The notes beneath the pieces are model-generated. The model worked only from the letters and a program-made list of their open reading frames with translations. It did no database searches and had not been told where the DNA came from. Positions 33,243 to 45,604 of a DNA stretch of 64,000 nucleotides are shown here, piece by piece (position 1 is the stretch's first letter; each line of letters starts with the position of its first letter). The DNA comes from Dillenia suffruticosa (taxonomy: Eukaryota > Streptophyta > Magnoliopsida > Dilleniales > Dilleniaceae). Position numbers and translations under genes: made by a program. The stretch is taken from positions 7,715,109-7,779,108 of the forward strand of contig JAVTVX010000009.1 in the NCBI GenBank assembly GCA_033439265.1, written 5' to 3'.

Positions 33243-33480
33243 CACATGCAGGAAAATACTGTTTATGGCTTCTCTGTCAACAAAATTTTTATTGGCATAG
33301 TAGACAACATTCCAGTTCCAGGTTGTAATATTGCCATTTACCTCTCTTTCTCTCTTGTTTCTCTATTCTCTGTCTGTCCGTCCGTCCTTTTGGAAGGGAA
33401 TGGGGTTTTACAATTTCCGCTGGAATTTTGTCTTCTCTTATTGTTACAGTATGCGGCAAATTTAGAAGTTCTGGAGAAGG
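33243..33480 (+). other. Possible exon pair of a captured or host gene fragment
   Basis: An open stretch ending AACATTCCAGTTCCAG is followed by GT and, about 130 bp on, by a pyrimidine-rich tract ending TTGTTACAG. A 30 bp open stretch encoding YAANLEVLEK comes next, then GTAATT. The arrangement looks like exon-intron-exon-intron, but I do not recognise the peptide and the stretch is short. Confidence 0.2.
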
Positions 33481-33609
33481 TAATTTTAGGGTGGAAGTTG
33501 TGCACTGCCCCTTTGCACTGCATTTGTACACAATTACTATCCATGTGACCATTTAAAGATGGTTGAATAAAAAAGGATACAAATTTTAATTCATAAATGT
33601 TAATTACCA

Positions 33610-33613
<4 letters not shown>

Positions 33614-33644
<31 letters not shown>
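33614..33644. repeat. (CT)n microsatellite
   Basis: About 15 CT repeats. Confidence 0.9.
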
Positions 33645-33646
<2 letters not shown>

Positions 33647-35220
33647 CCTCTTCTCTGATGATTACCCAATGGAATTTCACACCTTCTCCACCTTGATTTG
33701 TCCCACAATTTCTTTTTCGGGGAGATTTTGGTGCATGAGTTGTGTCGGTCGCCTCACTTGCTCTATATTTTGAAAACAACCCCTTCACTTGTTAGATTTA
33801 ATTATTATAAGCAAAAACATGATAATTTTTCAGAATAATTAAAAAAATTAAGTTTACGACTATAACTCAGTAAATAAATACAAACAATTCAGAAATTACG
33901 ATACACTTTTCGACTATCTCACAATCGGAATGATAATCACGTTGAACAAATTATCACCGCGATATCACAACGCTATAAACCTAAATCCGATAACTGAAAT
34001 GACGTAAAAAATTTTTTACTCGAAATTTTTCCTTAACCCTTAATCAAATGCGTGCTCTCTAATGTATGTTCACCCTCTATAAGAATAATTTTTCTATTCA
34101 CTCGATTAAAAATAGAAGATACAAGCTCACGTGGAATAAAAATAGGGAGAAAGTTTAGAGAGAATGGAAACCCATTATCTCTGACTTTTAAATTTAAATT
34201 TAAATATTTTTAATTTTGTGTGATAAAAGTCCCTTCATGGACATTTTTACCGACACTTATCACTTTCTTTCCCTCTTTACTTTGTTATTTTGAATTCTTG
34301 ACTTCCATGGCTTTCAAAAAATTATATATAAATATATATAAATATTATATATATATCTCTCCGTTTTGAATCACTAAAATATAAACTCGTGGTGGGTTTG
34401 AGTATTAGATTAGATTCATTATGTTTTGGTATGTCACACCAAATCTTGTCTCACTTTTTTGTAACATTTTGTTTGATTGATAATAGCTACACCTGAGACG
34501 TTTTGTCATATGAAATAAGAGAGAAATTTATGGGCATGGACCTCAGCTAACACCTATGATAGAGACCTCATCGACTTGCCTTGCATGCGTCTATTTACCA
34601 AAATTTCTCTTTCCATTGAATTAGGGGTTGCTAGGTTTTATTTTTATTGTTACTCGAAGATACAATAGATCTGATTTGTGCAATATATATATTCAATTTA
34701 GTAAGAGAGAGTGAAAGGGAGACGTGTTTTGTTTGCCATGGGAGGGAGAGAGAGAGAGAGATCAACGACGGAGGCGTTAGTAGGCTTTCATGAGCAAAAA
34801 CTTTTCATCAATATCGTTTTCATTTAGTTTTCATTTATGAAATGATTTAACACATTAAATTAATTAAAATTTATTTAAAAATCCTTATATTTTTTTATTT
34901 ACATATTTTTTATATTTAATGAATTACTTGTTTACCTAATTATAATTTTTATTTTTTATATTATTTATTTTATAGTTAATAATTACATATTTGTTCATTT
35001 TAACATTTTTATTATAAAATATGACTATTTTATTATTTTTATAAAATAATTAATATTTATATAAAAATTTTTATATTTTATATTTATGTATTTTTTTACA
35101 TTTATGGTAAAACCTAAGCAAAAGATTTAAGGTTACATTAGTCTAAGAGATGGCCCGGACCACACCAAAAGGAATTCTACGTGCCCAATTGTTGACTAGT
35201 TGGACAATGGACAAATACGA
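33645..35220. other. AT-rich intergenic sequence
   Basis: No gene or defined repeat was recognised. There is a GA-rich patch near 34741-34765. Confidence 0.3.
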
Positions 35221-35226
35221 GTGCAA

Positions 35227-35411
35227 CTCTTTTTTTTTTTTTTGAACTATCGATGTTCAGTTATCACGATAGATCTGATTAAATTTGATTTGAGTCAAAA
35301 TAAATTTTTAAAAAATAAAACTCTTGTAACACCTATTTTTATTATAAACAAAACTCGAATCCGAAATTTTGTTTAAAAAGTTTCAATACTTGGTCACTAA
35401 ACTAGCGAGGT
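35227..35411 (-). mobile_element. SINE-like element (candidate)
   Basis: On the minus strand it ends in TCGATAGTTC followed by an A-run (the T-run at 35229-35243). It contains GGATTCGAGTTTTG, resembling a B-box. GTGCAA flanks both sides (35221-35226 and 35412-35417) and may be a short target duplication. Confidence 0.35.
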
Positions 35412-35739
35412 GTGCAAAATGAGTAGTAAGGAAACGTCCAACAATTTTTGGAATTAGGATGTCTCAAAAATCCAAGTAAATGGTTAATTTTACACAAATT
35501 ATGCATTTTTTTTTTTGTATGGACAAAAAGTGATTTTGCGATTTTTTTTCCCACTAGATTCTATGGGTTTCAAATTTGTCAGTGTACGGGCTTCTCTCAA
35601 GGGTGAGACCATTACAGAGACTAATCTTGCAATTGACCCAATTACATAAACATGGGCTGGGCCGAACGCTTTCATACTCGTGGGCTTATCCGAAAGAGAC
35701 GTTGCTAGATAAATTTCTTAGAAATTATAAATGCAAATA

Positions 35740-35940
35740 ATAGATTCAAATTACCAAATTCTTTTGGATTGAGTGCTCAAACACTCTACTTCCTTCTTTA
35801 ATTAGAGATTTCGAATTCAAATTCTGAAAATGACGAAAAAAAATTTAAAATAGCCAATCCTTAAATTAAACCTCACAAAATTCGAACTGAATTAGTCGAA
35901 TAAAATTCAGATACCCGTGATAAAAAAAAAATAACAATAT
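35740..35940 (+). mobile_element. SINE-like element, copy 1 (candidate)
   Basis: A B-box-like GATTTCGAATTC is followed by a 3' part CGAACTGAATTAGTCGAA and an A-rich tail. The 3' part matches that of the element at 36100-36270. The A-box is weak. Confidence 0.35.
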
Positions 35941-36099
35941 CAAAGTGAACATTTCACACGGTGAAAATGTAATATAATCACTTGGGGGAACAATAAATTT
36001 TTCTCATGGTGCTTGCTAGGCTTAGATAATTTCAAGACCGTTAATTGGGAACATCTTTGGTGATGAATTATTGGGACAAAATATATAGTAGGTTTATAT

Positions 36100-36268
36100 A
36101 TAAATGGCATAGTGGAAAGGGCACTATAACTTTTAATTAAAATTTGAATTCGAATTTAAAAATTAAAAATAACTATATTGAGAGAAGTCTTCCTAAAAAA
36201 GATTCAATAACAAATCGAACTAAATTAGTCGAAATATAATTTCGAATACCAGTTAATCCAATACCAAA

Positions 36269-36270
<2 letters not shown>
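36100..36270 (+). mobile_element. SINE-like element, copy 2 (candidate)
   Basis: TGGCATAGTGG at 36105-36115 fits the Pol III A-box, and GAATTCGAATT about 31 bp later is a weak B-box. The 3' part CGAACTAAATTAGTCGAA matches copy 1. An (AT)n run follows. Confidence 0.4.

Positions 36271-36273
<3 letters not shown>

Positions 36274-36309
<36 letters not shown>
36274..36309. repeat. (AT)n microsatellite
   Basis: About 17 AT repeats. Confidence 0.9.
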
Positions 36310-36312
<3 letters not shown>

Positions 36313-36367
36313 CACTGTTATCTAAAATGTAAAATATTAAAAATAAAGTATGTGATCACATCATTAA

Positions 36368-37121
36368 TGTAACACCAAAAATCCGGTGTTAGAAATTATG
36401 TTAAATATTTTGTAATATAAAGAAAATTTTTAAATTTTATTGATTTTTTATTATTAAATTGGAATTTTTTTGATATATTTAAAATATTCGTATTCCAATT
36501 CAAAGTACATCTTATCTCGAGGAAATCGGAACTTTTAAACATAAAATGAAAATAAAAAAAAAAAAAGAGGCGTGGGAGCAAGGGAGACAAGGTGCAGAGA
36601 AAGGAAACAATGGAGGGGTTCATGGTGGAGTGTCAAAATTAACGAAATGCCCTTCTCAAAATGAATTAAACTTAAGAGGTTAAGGGCAAGATAGTAATTT
36701 TGCATATAAAAGAATTGTAAAAAGAGGGGGTCTCATTTTCCTCTCCACTTCCCTCGACCATTCTTTATTCTCGCCTGTGACAATTCTTTTTTTCTTTCTC
36801 TCTCAGTCTCACTCTCACTCAAATCTCTCTCTCTTCAATTTTTCTACCAATCAACCTCATTTTGCATAAACACGCTGAAGGGACACCCAAATTCTTCAAT
36901 CAATTCTAAAAACGAAGGATTAAATGGTGGAAATCTAGAGTTTCGCAAAGAGAGAAAATTAGGATTTTGAAACCCAACCCCAAATTCAATCCAATGACGA
37001 AATCAAGGTATTTTTCACTCCCTAACCTTGAGTCTAGTTTCATTTTTTGCTATATTGCAGATTATTGTTGGAATTTTAGGAATTGCCAGTGAATCAAAAA
37101 AAAAAAAAACTAACGAACAAA
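36368..37121 (+). repeat. Gypsy 5' LTR, first part
   Basis: Begins TGTAACACCAAAAATCCGG and is interrupted at 37121 by the CACTA element. It matches 54875-55634 of the 3' LTR. Confidence 0.93.
36705..36712 (+). promoter_or_regulatory. LTR TATA box
   Basis: TATAAAAG in the context TTTTGCATATAAAAGAATTG. It is conserved at 55209-55216 in the 3' LTR. A pyrimidine-rich transcript-start-like region (CTCATTTTCCTCTCC) follows about 25 bp on. It probably drives the retrotransposon's RNA. Confidence 0.6.
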
Positions 37122-37139
37122 CACAACAAAAAAAGACAA

Positions 37140-37800
37140 AATTTGCGACAAAATTTGGGACGAAATTGGAAAAAAAATTCATCGCAAAACACATTTGCGA
37201 CGACTTTTGCAACAAATATTTTTTCGTCACTAATAAGTTGTCGCAAAATTTTGGGACGAAAAATTAATTATTCGTCGCAAAAATTTCCAACAAATATTTA
37301 TATGTTGCGAAATTCGTCGCAAATTTGTAACGACATTTGCGACGAAAAATATATTCGTCGCAAATTTGCCACAAATATAATTTTCGTCGCAAAATTTGCG
37401 ACGAATACATTTTTCGTCGCAAAATTTGCGACGACTACATTTTTCGTCGTAAAGTTCCAACAAAAAATGTATTCGTTGCAAAATTTGCGACGAAAAATTA
37501 TTCGTTGCAAAATTCGTCAGAAAAGTTGCGACGAAAAATAGTCGTCGCAAAATTTAGCGACGAATATTATTTCGTCGCAACTTTTCCGACGAATACTATT
37601 TTCATCGCAAAATATGCGACGAATACTATTTTGTCACAAAATTGCGACGAATCTTATTTCATCCCAAATTTTTGCAACGAAACAATATTTGTTGCTAAAT
37701 TTGCAACGAATTAGTTTTTTGTCGGAAATTACAAAGGAAAAATAAGTTGTCGCAAATTGGCAACGAATGTTTTAGTTGCAAAATTCGTCAGAAATTTAAA
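37140..37800. repeat. Left subterminal repeat array of the 10.5 kb CACTA
   Basis: Units TTTGCGACGAA and their complement TTCGTCGCAAA alternate about every 35-45 bp, separated by short AT-rich loops. Neighbouring units can pair as hairpins. Open frames through the array are low-complexity and not genes. Confidence 0.8.
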
Positions 37801-38129
37801 TTTACAACACCATGGAACAAAATCTATCACGAATAATATATGTTTTACAACGAATACAAATTTTATTATCATCATATTTGGACAAAATTTGCGTGCTCAC
37901 CCAACCTCATCAACAATATTATCATCCAAATCGTTTTTAATATAAAATTTAAACAATCTATACTCATAATTATAACTACCTATTCAATAAGATCAAAAAA
38001 TTAAAAATTTAACAAGCAATCATATTTATAATATCAAACCAAAAATCAACATCAAAACTAAATATCGAATTATCAATAACCATACATTAAGAAAAAATCA
38101 ATATAACAGTAACATAACAGTTCATAATT

Positions 38130-40065
38130 TCAAGTATGACCTCCACCATCACCATCATCATTATCATCATCAAAGAAATCATCACCCTCATCACCATCGC
38201 AAGCATTATCAGGAGGAGAAATAGAAGGGGGAATCTGATTCGGAGCGGAGAATAACTGAAGATGCTGCATGATTAACATTTGTTGCGTGCGGACCTCGTG
38301 CAATTCTTGCGTGTGCTTTGCTTGAAGTTCACTGAATGCCTGATCTCTTTGCAGTAGCAAGTCCTTCAAATGGTTCATCTCTTCATTCAATTGATTTATT
38401 TGTGCTCTAACTGCTGGTGGTGTGGAAGAAGATGAACCGGCGTTTTTGTATGTTCTGCTCAAAGAACCTAGCCCAACTACTCTACTCCCTTTTCGTCCAC
38501 TAGTCACCTCAAGCCATGTATTCATGTTATCAACAGATGGCTCAGATCCACCAGCATCATCACTAGCACTCGAACTTCTACATGCTAGCTCGTCATATTT
38601 CTCCTACAGTGTCATGTGAAAAATTAAAATAAATTTACAATAACATTATAATTCAAACACATAATCAAGGAAAATAAAAAATTTTGTAACATAAATCATG
38701 ACACCATATAGGATCTAAATTATGAACATTCATATTAACATTGAATAAGTTGAAATTTTAGGAAAAAAAAATAAAAGAGAATCTCTAGCAAGTAATTCAT
38801 TAGAAATCAAATAATCAAGTCAACAATAAAAATAAATTTGGGAGAGACTAACATAAAAAAATCATCTTTCTATATCGTTATGATATGCTCAACATAAAAT
38901 TTTCATATCAACATTGAAAATGTACATAAAGTAATTGGAAAAATTGAAATTACAAACCTTAATTGCTCTAGCTCTCTCCCCGCTCCAAGTCTTGTCTTTT
39001 TTCTGAAATTTGCGCGTGAAAGTATCTATGAATGAAGGCTCGGTCCCCATTTCCTTTGCCTAAAATAAAAAAACACTATTACAAATAATGATATACTTTA
39101 AATTAGATAAAAAATTAATATTTATATAAAATTACCAATCTATTTCTATGTTCATCGATAGTGATCGAGCCTCCCGCATACGTCGCAGACGATTCCCCTG
39201 AATTATAAGCTCGATTTTTTTTATTTTGCTCACTCCTTCGTTGACTCTCCTCCGATTCCCAAAAATTAAGAATCCTGCCCCAATTTTGCTCGGTGATGCA
39301 GTTGGGCTTTTTTGCATGTCTCTTTGTATGATTTAAAACGTGTCGAATGTGATCGCCACATTTTTTCTTCCAAATCCTTCTTATTTCCAATTCTTCAGTC
39401 TCGTCCCAAGTGAATACTCGCTGCAATGGAAAGCAAGCAATAACTTATAAAGCTATTAACTTCATTTCATATATAAACTGATTGGGATAACTTACCTTGA
39501 ACTTGTTGCACCATAGTTCTTTTGTTTCATCCGGAGTGCTTGTGTAAGATATCGAAGCCCCTTCCCAATGATTATTCACAATTCTATTCAGCTCGTGAAT
39601 AACATGTACAGAATTTGTAAATCTATCGTAAAGTTTCAAACAAACAATGTTAAATAAATATGATAGTTAAAAGAAGAAATTATTTCATAAATAAAAGAAA
39701 TAATACATCTCTAAATTTAAAATTTAGTACTTACGAATCTCCATATGGGGCTATTATCTCTCGATTGTCTTCTCTATCGGCATACAACTGTTCCACCGAA
39801 GGGACTGCTGAAGATACATTGCTAGCGATGTGTTGAGAATGTGAAGGGCCTGCAACAGAAGGGGGAGGCGAAGGTACATTGCCGGCAAGGGAATGCGATT
39901 GCGAAGCTGCCGAAGCGGACTGCGATGGTGAAGAGCGCGAATTTCCATCCAAATTGCGTCTATGGCCGCCACGTTGAAACTGTCAACCATAATACATTTT
40001 AAACAAAAAAATGTAAATTGCATATTCATCTTATACATAATTAAGAACATGAATAAACTTACCAT
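38130..40065 (-). CDS. CACTA ORF1 / TnpA-like protein (Transposase_24 type), 411 aa, apparently intact
   Basis: Six exons can be read on the minus strand: 40065-40063, 39979-39735, 39622-39496, 39420-39136, 39059-38958 and 38603-38130. All borders are GT/AG and the joined frame of 412 codons has no internal stop. The start codon ATG is the last three bases of exon 1, directly before GTAAGT. The protein has a Ser/Pro-rich N-terminus (1-75), then a Transposase_24-like core (about 85-250; RRIWKKKCGDHIRHVLNHTK, NWGRILNFWESEESQRRSEQ, GGSITIDEHRNR), a likely coiled coil (322-370) and an Asp-rich tail. In En/Spm-type elements the corresponding protein binds subterminal repeats and assists excision. 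Splicing is predicted by eye. Confidence 0.75.
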
Positions 40066-40333
40066 ATTTAATTTGATAAATTAGTTCCGACGAAACAAGG
40101 TACCAATAGACGAAGAAATTTTCTTGAATGACCTATACAAAAAAAAAAGATAGTATATTAACAAATCCAATATATAAATTTAAGAATAAGACTGTAAATA
40201 AACAAGAAATTGAGTAAAGAAATTTACAAATTATACGTGTCGACTAACTTACCCACTTAAAAGAAATATATTATCATATATCAAGATAAATATCCGATTT
40301 TTATTATATGAAGAGAACAAAATTTACCCATCA
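40066..40333. other. Short spacer between TNP2 and ORF1
   Basis: About 270 bp separate the TNP2 stop (40334) from the ORF1 start codon (40065). It must hold the TNP2 3' end and the ORF1 5' untranslated region. The two genes are head-to-tail and may be produced from one transcript by alternative splicing, as in En/Spm. Confidence 0.4.
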
Positions 40334-43300
40334 TCAAAAATCAAAATCGTCATTGTCATCCTTATCGTCATCATGCGTCTCAAAATTAGACTCTTCAACA
40401 TCATTTTCATCATCCTCTTCATCATCCTCATCAGAATCCTCATCCTCATCATTTGTCTCAAAATTAGATTTTTCATCATCTTCTTCATTAATTTCACTTG
40501 CATCCACATCTATCACTACTCCGTTAGGATCTCGTAACGTTGGAATATTATATTTCTCGGTCTGAACCGTATTGACAACTTGCTCTTGTTGATATGCTGT
40601 TTCTTCCCAATGTTCTTCAATTTTTTTCCGTACTTTCGTTTTAAAAATAGCCCACCAATCAATTTTGTCACGTTTCAAACTAGGATATGAAGTATAAAAT
40701 ACTTGAATCGTTTTTTGTGCCAACACAAATGGTTCATATCTTTTATACAATTTTTTATGATTTATTTCAACCAAATTAAACTGTGGATGCACTTTCATCC
40801 CTTTCACAGGGTCAAACCAGCGACACATAAATAAAACAACCCGTAATGCTGGACCAGGGTACTCTACCTCAACGATTTCATCCAACAAACCATAAAAATC
40901 ATTTTGACCTCCACCATCATTGGATGACTGAACACAAGCTCCACTATTCATTGTCATTTTCCCCACTCCATATTCTTCAGTATGAAATTTATACCCGTTT
41001 ATAAAATAGGATGGCCAAGTTCTTACCATTGCTTTTGGACCCCATGACAGATGGATTAACAATTCTTGTTGAAGTTGAGCTTGATTATCATGGATCTAAA
41101 GTTAAGTAAATATGTTAATATATTTTAACATAAATATTTAAATAATTGATAATCTACTTACATATTTTTTGAACCATGGTGCAAATTCTTCATCGCAGTA
41201 ACGATCAAACTCATGTCTCGAAAGTTGAGAATATACGTTTTGAAAAATTCTACAATCAAAGGAAATAAAATTTAACACACATAATGTACGACATAAGAAA
41301 TATATAAAATAAAAACTATACTTACTCGAAAAATGATGTCACTTCTGGACAGTTCAGTAAAATATATGTGTGCGCTGCCCGCCATTCTTGATCAGTTAAA
41401 TATCTACGCTTACATGATCCACTTGGTCGACCAAGGTAGTTAAAAATTGAGAATGAATTATCATTGGGATCAATAGAACCCTCATCATTTCTTCCCGCTC
41501 TCCGCCTCTTGCACTGAACGTGAGGCTCAAAATAATATGATACAAACGTTGTTACTTCCTCCACAATATATGCATTGACAATAGAGGCTTCAACACGTGC
41601 CTTATTTTTAACTTTCTTCTTCAAATGATATAGAAATCTAATTGTAATAAAACAAAATGTTTTAGAAAATTATATGTTATGAAATTACAAAATTTATATG
41701 CCTTCATAACGAAGAAAAAAAGATGAAAAACTCACCTTTCAAATGGATACATCCATCTAAATTGGACAGAACCTCCAACTTTCGCCTCATATGGCAAGTG
41801 AACCAAAAGATGTTCCATGGAATTAAAAAATGACGGCGGAAAAAACCTTTCTAAATTACACAAAATGATTGGAATCTCTCTCTCTAACATCTCCATGTGT
41901 GAATGTTTAAACACTGTCGAGCAAATATCATGAAGAAAAATGCTTAGCTCCATAATGGCACCCCAAACAAAATTCGGTAAGAGTTCCTTAAAAGCAATAG
42001 GAATTAATCTTTCCATAAATATATGACAATCATGACTTTTCAAACCAATTAACTTACATTCCTTTAAATCGACACATCTTCCAAGATTTGAGACATAACC
42101 ATCAGGAAATCTCAATGATTTCAACCATTCACAAACAAGCCGTCTCTGATCCTTATTCAATGTATAAACTGCCTTCGGTTTTGGTCCCCTACTACTTTCA
42201 TCGACATCAAGAGTGGGTCGTTTACAAATGAGTCGCATATCTTTTCTTGCATTCAAGTTGTCTTTCGTTTTCCCAGTGATATCCGTCACTGTATTTATCA
42301 GATTATCAAAGACATTCTTCTCGATATGCATTATATCGAGATTATGATGAACCAACTGTGTCTTCCAATATGGTAAATCCCAAAATAAACTTCGTTTAGT
42401 CCATTTATGCGAATGTCCATAGCCATATGTTGTACCATGTGGCTCTTCAATAACAGATGGAAAGTTAATGACTCTATGCCAAATTTGTTCACCGGTTAAT
42501 CTCAGTGGAGGAGGTGTTCTTTCATTTCTATTCTTAGTGAATTCTTCTTTATTTCTTCTGAATTTATGATTTAACGGTAAAAATTGTCTATAACAATCAA
42601 AATAACTCGCTTTCTTCCCATGTTTCAATCTGAATAATTTTGATCTCTCCAAACAAATTGGACATCCTAAAATCCCTGTGGTACTCCATCCTGATAACAT
42701 ACCATACGCTGAAAAATCATTAATGGTCCAAAGAAGAGTAGCCTTCATTACAAACATCTGATTAGTATGAACATCATATGTAGGAACACCTTCATCCCAT
42801 AGTTGTTTTAACTCCGCAATCAATGGTTGCATGTAAACATCTATTAATTTCTTTGGATTTTGCGGGCCAAACACAACCAATGTTAAAAACATATACGGTG
42901 TCTTCATACACATACCGGGTGGAAGATTATACGGAGTTAAGATAACTGGCCAACATGAATAATTTCTTCCTGATTTGCCAAATGGAGCAAATCCATCAGC
43001 ACAGAGACCTAATCTAATATTTCGAGTCTCTCTCGCGAACTCAGGATATGTTCTATCAAAATATTTCCACGCTTCTGTATCTGAAGGATGACACATTAAC
43101 CCCTCTTCTGTTTCATGATTTGCATGCCAGGTCATGTGTTTAGCAGTGGTCTCAGATGCATAAAGTCTTTGTAACCTAAGAGTTAAAGGCAAATAAAACA
43201 TTTGTCTGTATGATTTACGCTACTGATTATGACCCGACCTCCGAGAAATCTTGTATCTACTTTGATTATAGAATTTACAAAAATCTGCTTCTTTGTCATC

Positions 43301-43969
43301 TCCCCAAAATAGCATACAAGCATTTCTTCAAACATCTATTCTCTGCACTGGAAGACCTAATTCTTTCAAAAGATTTTTCATACTATAGAAGTCATTGGGC
43401 ATAATATGATCACGCGGCAATACTTCTCCAATAACTTGAACAAAATCATTAAAACAATTCTCAGATACATTATGGTTAGCCTTGACATTCAACAATCTTG
43501 CGGTTAGAGATAGTTTAGTGTGGCTGTCACAATCAGCCCACAAAGGTTCATCTGTAGCTCTTAAAACTTCCTGAAATTGGAGAGATGATTTATTTGACAG
43601 ATTTTCATCAACACCTACTACTTCTACCTCCTCCAATGGTGATGCATAACTACTATACCCATGTTCAAATGTTGGAGCAAAACTAGAACTTCCAGCGCTT
43701 GAATCAGGAACAAAATTCGGACCCACTGCATCAATTACCATCTTCTGATACAGATTCAATTGTTCATAATAACTCCGATCCCCACTAACTGAGAATTGTC
43801 TATTTCGTCCAAACTCTTCATCAGAAATGAATGGTTCACCATGGCATGTCCAATTAAAGTAATTCGGGGTAAAACCAACTCTACAAATATGTTTCCTAAC
43901 TTTATCACACTCCAAAAATTTATCATTCTGACACCTTCTACACGGACACCTTAACTTATTTCCATCCAT
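40334..43969 (-). pseudogene. CACTA transposase TNP2 gene with two premature stop codons
   Basis: Four exons are readable: 43969-41736, 41637-41326, 41249-41162 and 41095-40334, 1131 codons plus stop. All introns have GT/AG ends (donors GTGAGT, GTAAGT, GTAAGT). Domains in order: a Transpos_assoc-like N-terminus (CPCRRCQN), Transposase_21 (from about residue 280; HPSDTEAWKYFD, CADGFAPF, ATLLWTINDF, DIMHIEKN), DUF4218 (about 640-780; LKSHDCHIFMERLIPIAF, FRWMYPFER), DUF4216 (about 890-1000) and an acidic tail. TNP2 cuts the element ends. Stops TGA at 43330-43328 and TAG at 43222-43220 lie in one continuous frame with no nearby intron signal that would obviously remove both, so a full protein is unlikely. 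Confidence 0.85.
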
Positions 43970-44756
43970 AAAATCAACTTGAGTACAAGCAAAATGTAAA
44001 AATTACTCCAACCCAAAAATAAATTTATTAGTTAAACCCCGACGATCAGATAAGTTCTTCTTATACATCCAACTTCTTTAGTTCTGCATTTTCCCTGTCT
44101 CCAAATTTATACTTTTTTAAATATTAATAAGAATTCAAATAAGAATTACAAACAAAACTACTAGATCATCATAAGTAATATCATAAATATTTCAAATTAA
44201 ATTCATATAACAATAAATAATAACGTTAATTGTACAAAACTGAAATCATCATAAATACAAAGATTAATTTCACAAAAATTAAATATAATAATAAATAATA
44301 TTATAAACTTAATTAATATAAAACAAATTAACTAAATTATTACAATAACATTAAATATTATCAAAAAATTAAATAAATTATCAAATATTAAACATTTAAC
44401 AACATTGATTATTTAACAAATCAATATAATATTTAATATAAACTACTGAATATTGTTAATCACAAACATCTAATAATCATTTATCACATAAAATTTACTA
44501 TAAAATACATTTTAACATCATTACAGTACATAATAAAACAATTTTCACCACCAATTAATAACTCACCGATAGAGTCCGATATCAACACCAGTAACAACTT
44601 CCAATCCAAATAGTCGAAAACCGCAAAACCTAACACATAAAATAGATTTATCAATAACTAATAAGGTAGTTAAAACAATATTATAAAAACATCTTTTAAA
44701 TAACATTTCTAAAAAATTTAAAAAATAAAAATCAAATACATTCCTTTTTGTACTGG
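43970..44756. other. AT-rich region upstream of TNP2
   Basis: No coding signal. It contains many ATTATAT/TAATAAT words and should contain the 5' part of the TNP2 transcript. A promoter was not pinpointed. Confidence 0.35.
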
Positions 44757-45390
44757 ACCAGTCCCAATGGACCTGGCCGGGCCCAATGGGCCTAGCCGAG
44801 CCCAATGGGCCTGGCCGAGCCCATTAGGCCTGGCCTAGTCCAATGGGCCACGATGGGCAGCGCAGGGGCCATCATGGCCCATCGTGCAGCAGGGACGCAA
44901 AGGGGCTGCGCGGCACCTTTCCGCGTCGGGGCCGCGCAGCCGCTGCTGCCCCTTCACGCGGCGGAGGCGCAAAGGGGATAACGGCCCCTTCCCACGGAGG
45001 ACGCGCAAAGGGCCCAGTGGCCCCTTCGCGCGTCTGGGCCTCGAAGGGGCTGCAGGCCCTTCGCGCAGTAGGGCCGCGCAGCAGGGCGGCGCAGCAGTGC
45101 CGCGCAGCACGGCCGCGCAGCCCTTGCTGCCCATTATCGCGACGGAGGCGCAAAGGGGACAGCGGCCCCTTTGCTCCTCTGGGCAGCGAAGGGACGACGG
45201 CCCCATTGGGCGTCTGGGCAGCGAAGGGGCGACGGCCCCTTCGCGCACCAGGGCAGCGCAGGGAAGGCGGCGCCTTCGCGCACCTCGGCCGCACATGGAT
45301 CTACCATCAATATCTCAGATCCGGCGGCTGGCAGTCCGATCTGCTTTCTGCAACTCAGATCCAGCGGCTGGCCGCCGGATCTGCCGTCTA
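44757..45390. repeat. GC-rich low-complexity block inside the 10.5 kb CACTA
   Basis: The first part is GGGCCCAATGGGCCTGGCC-like units at roughly 25-30 bp spacing. The second is AAGGGGC, GCCCCTTCGCG and GCGCAGC words, a spaced pattern often ~50 bp. Overlapping frames of 140-190 codons on both strands are composition artefacts. It lies between the right subterminal array and TNP2, the position where the tRNA-like modules and GC-rich bodies sit in E1-E3. Confidence 0.6.
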
Positions 45391-45508
45391 CGGCCAAGAG
45401 AGAGAAAGAGAGAGAGAGATTACCTAACACTATCGTAGATCCGGCATCCCTTCCGCCATCCCTTCGCAGTACCCCTTCGCGGCTGCTCTTCACAAACGAG
45501 ATGAACCC

Positions 45509-45559
45509 GAGAGAGAGAGAGAGATAGAGAGAGACAGAGAGAGACAGAGAGAGAGAGAG
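45509..45559. repeat. (GA)n-rich microsatellite
   Basis: Imperfect GA repeats with GATA and GACA interruptions. A shorter GA run is at 45403-45418. Confidence 0.85.
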
Positions 45560-45604
45560 CGTCAAAGCAAGTTGTGAAAATATCTTCACTTTTGCTTCAA
45601 AAAT

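Noticed and set aside
37083..37714. Open frames of 106-152 codons in the left subterminal array
   Set aside because: They translate the alternating GCGACGAA/TTCGTCGC units in both directions and are repeats, not genes.
44835..45589. Several overlapping 120-194 codon frames on both strands
   Set aside because: All frames are open because the block is GC-rich and repetitive; no family resemblance, no splice logic, and the frames overlap each other.
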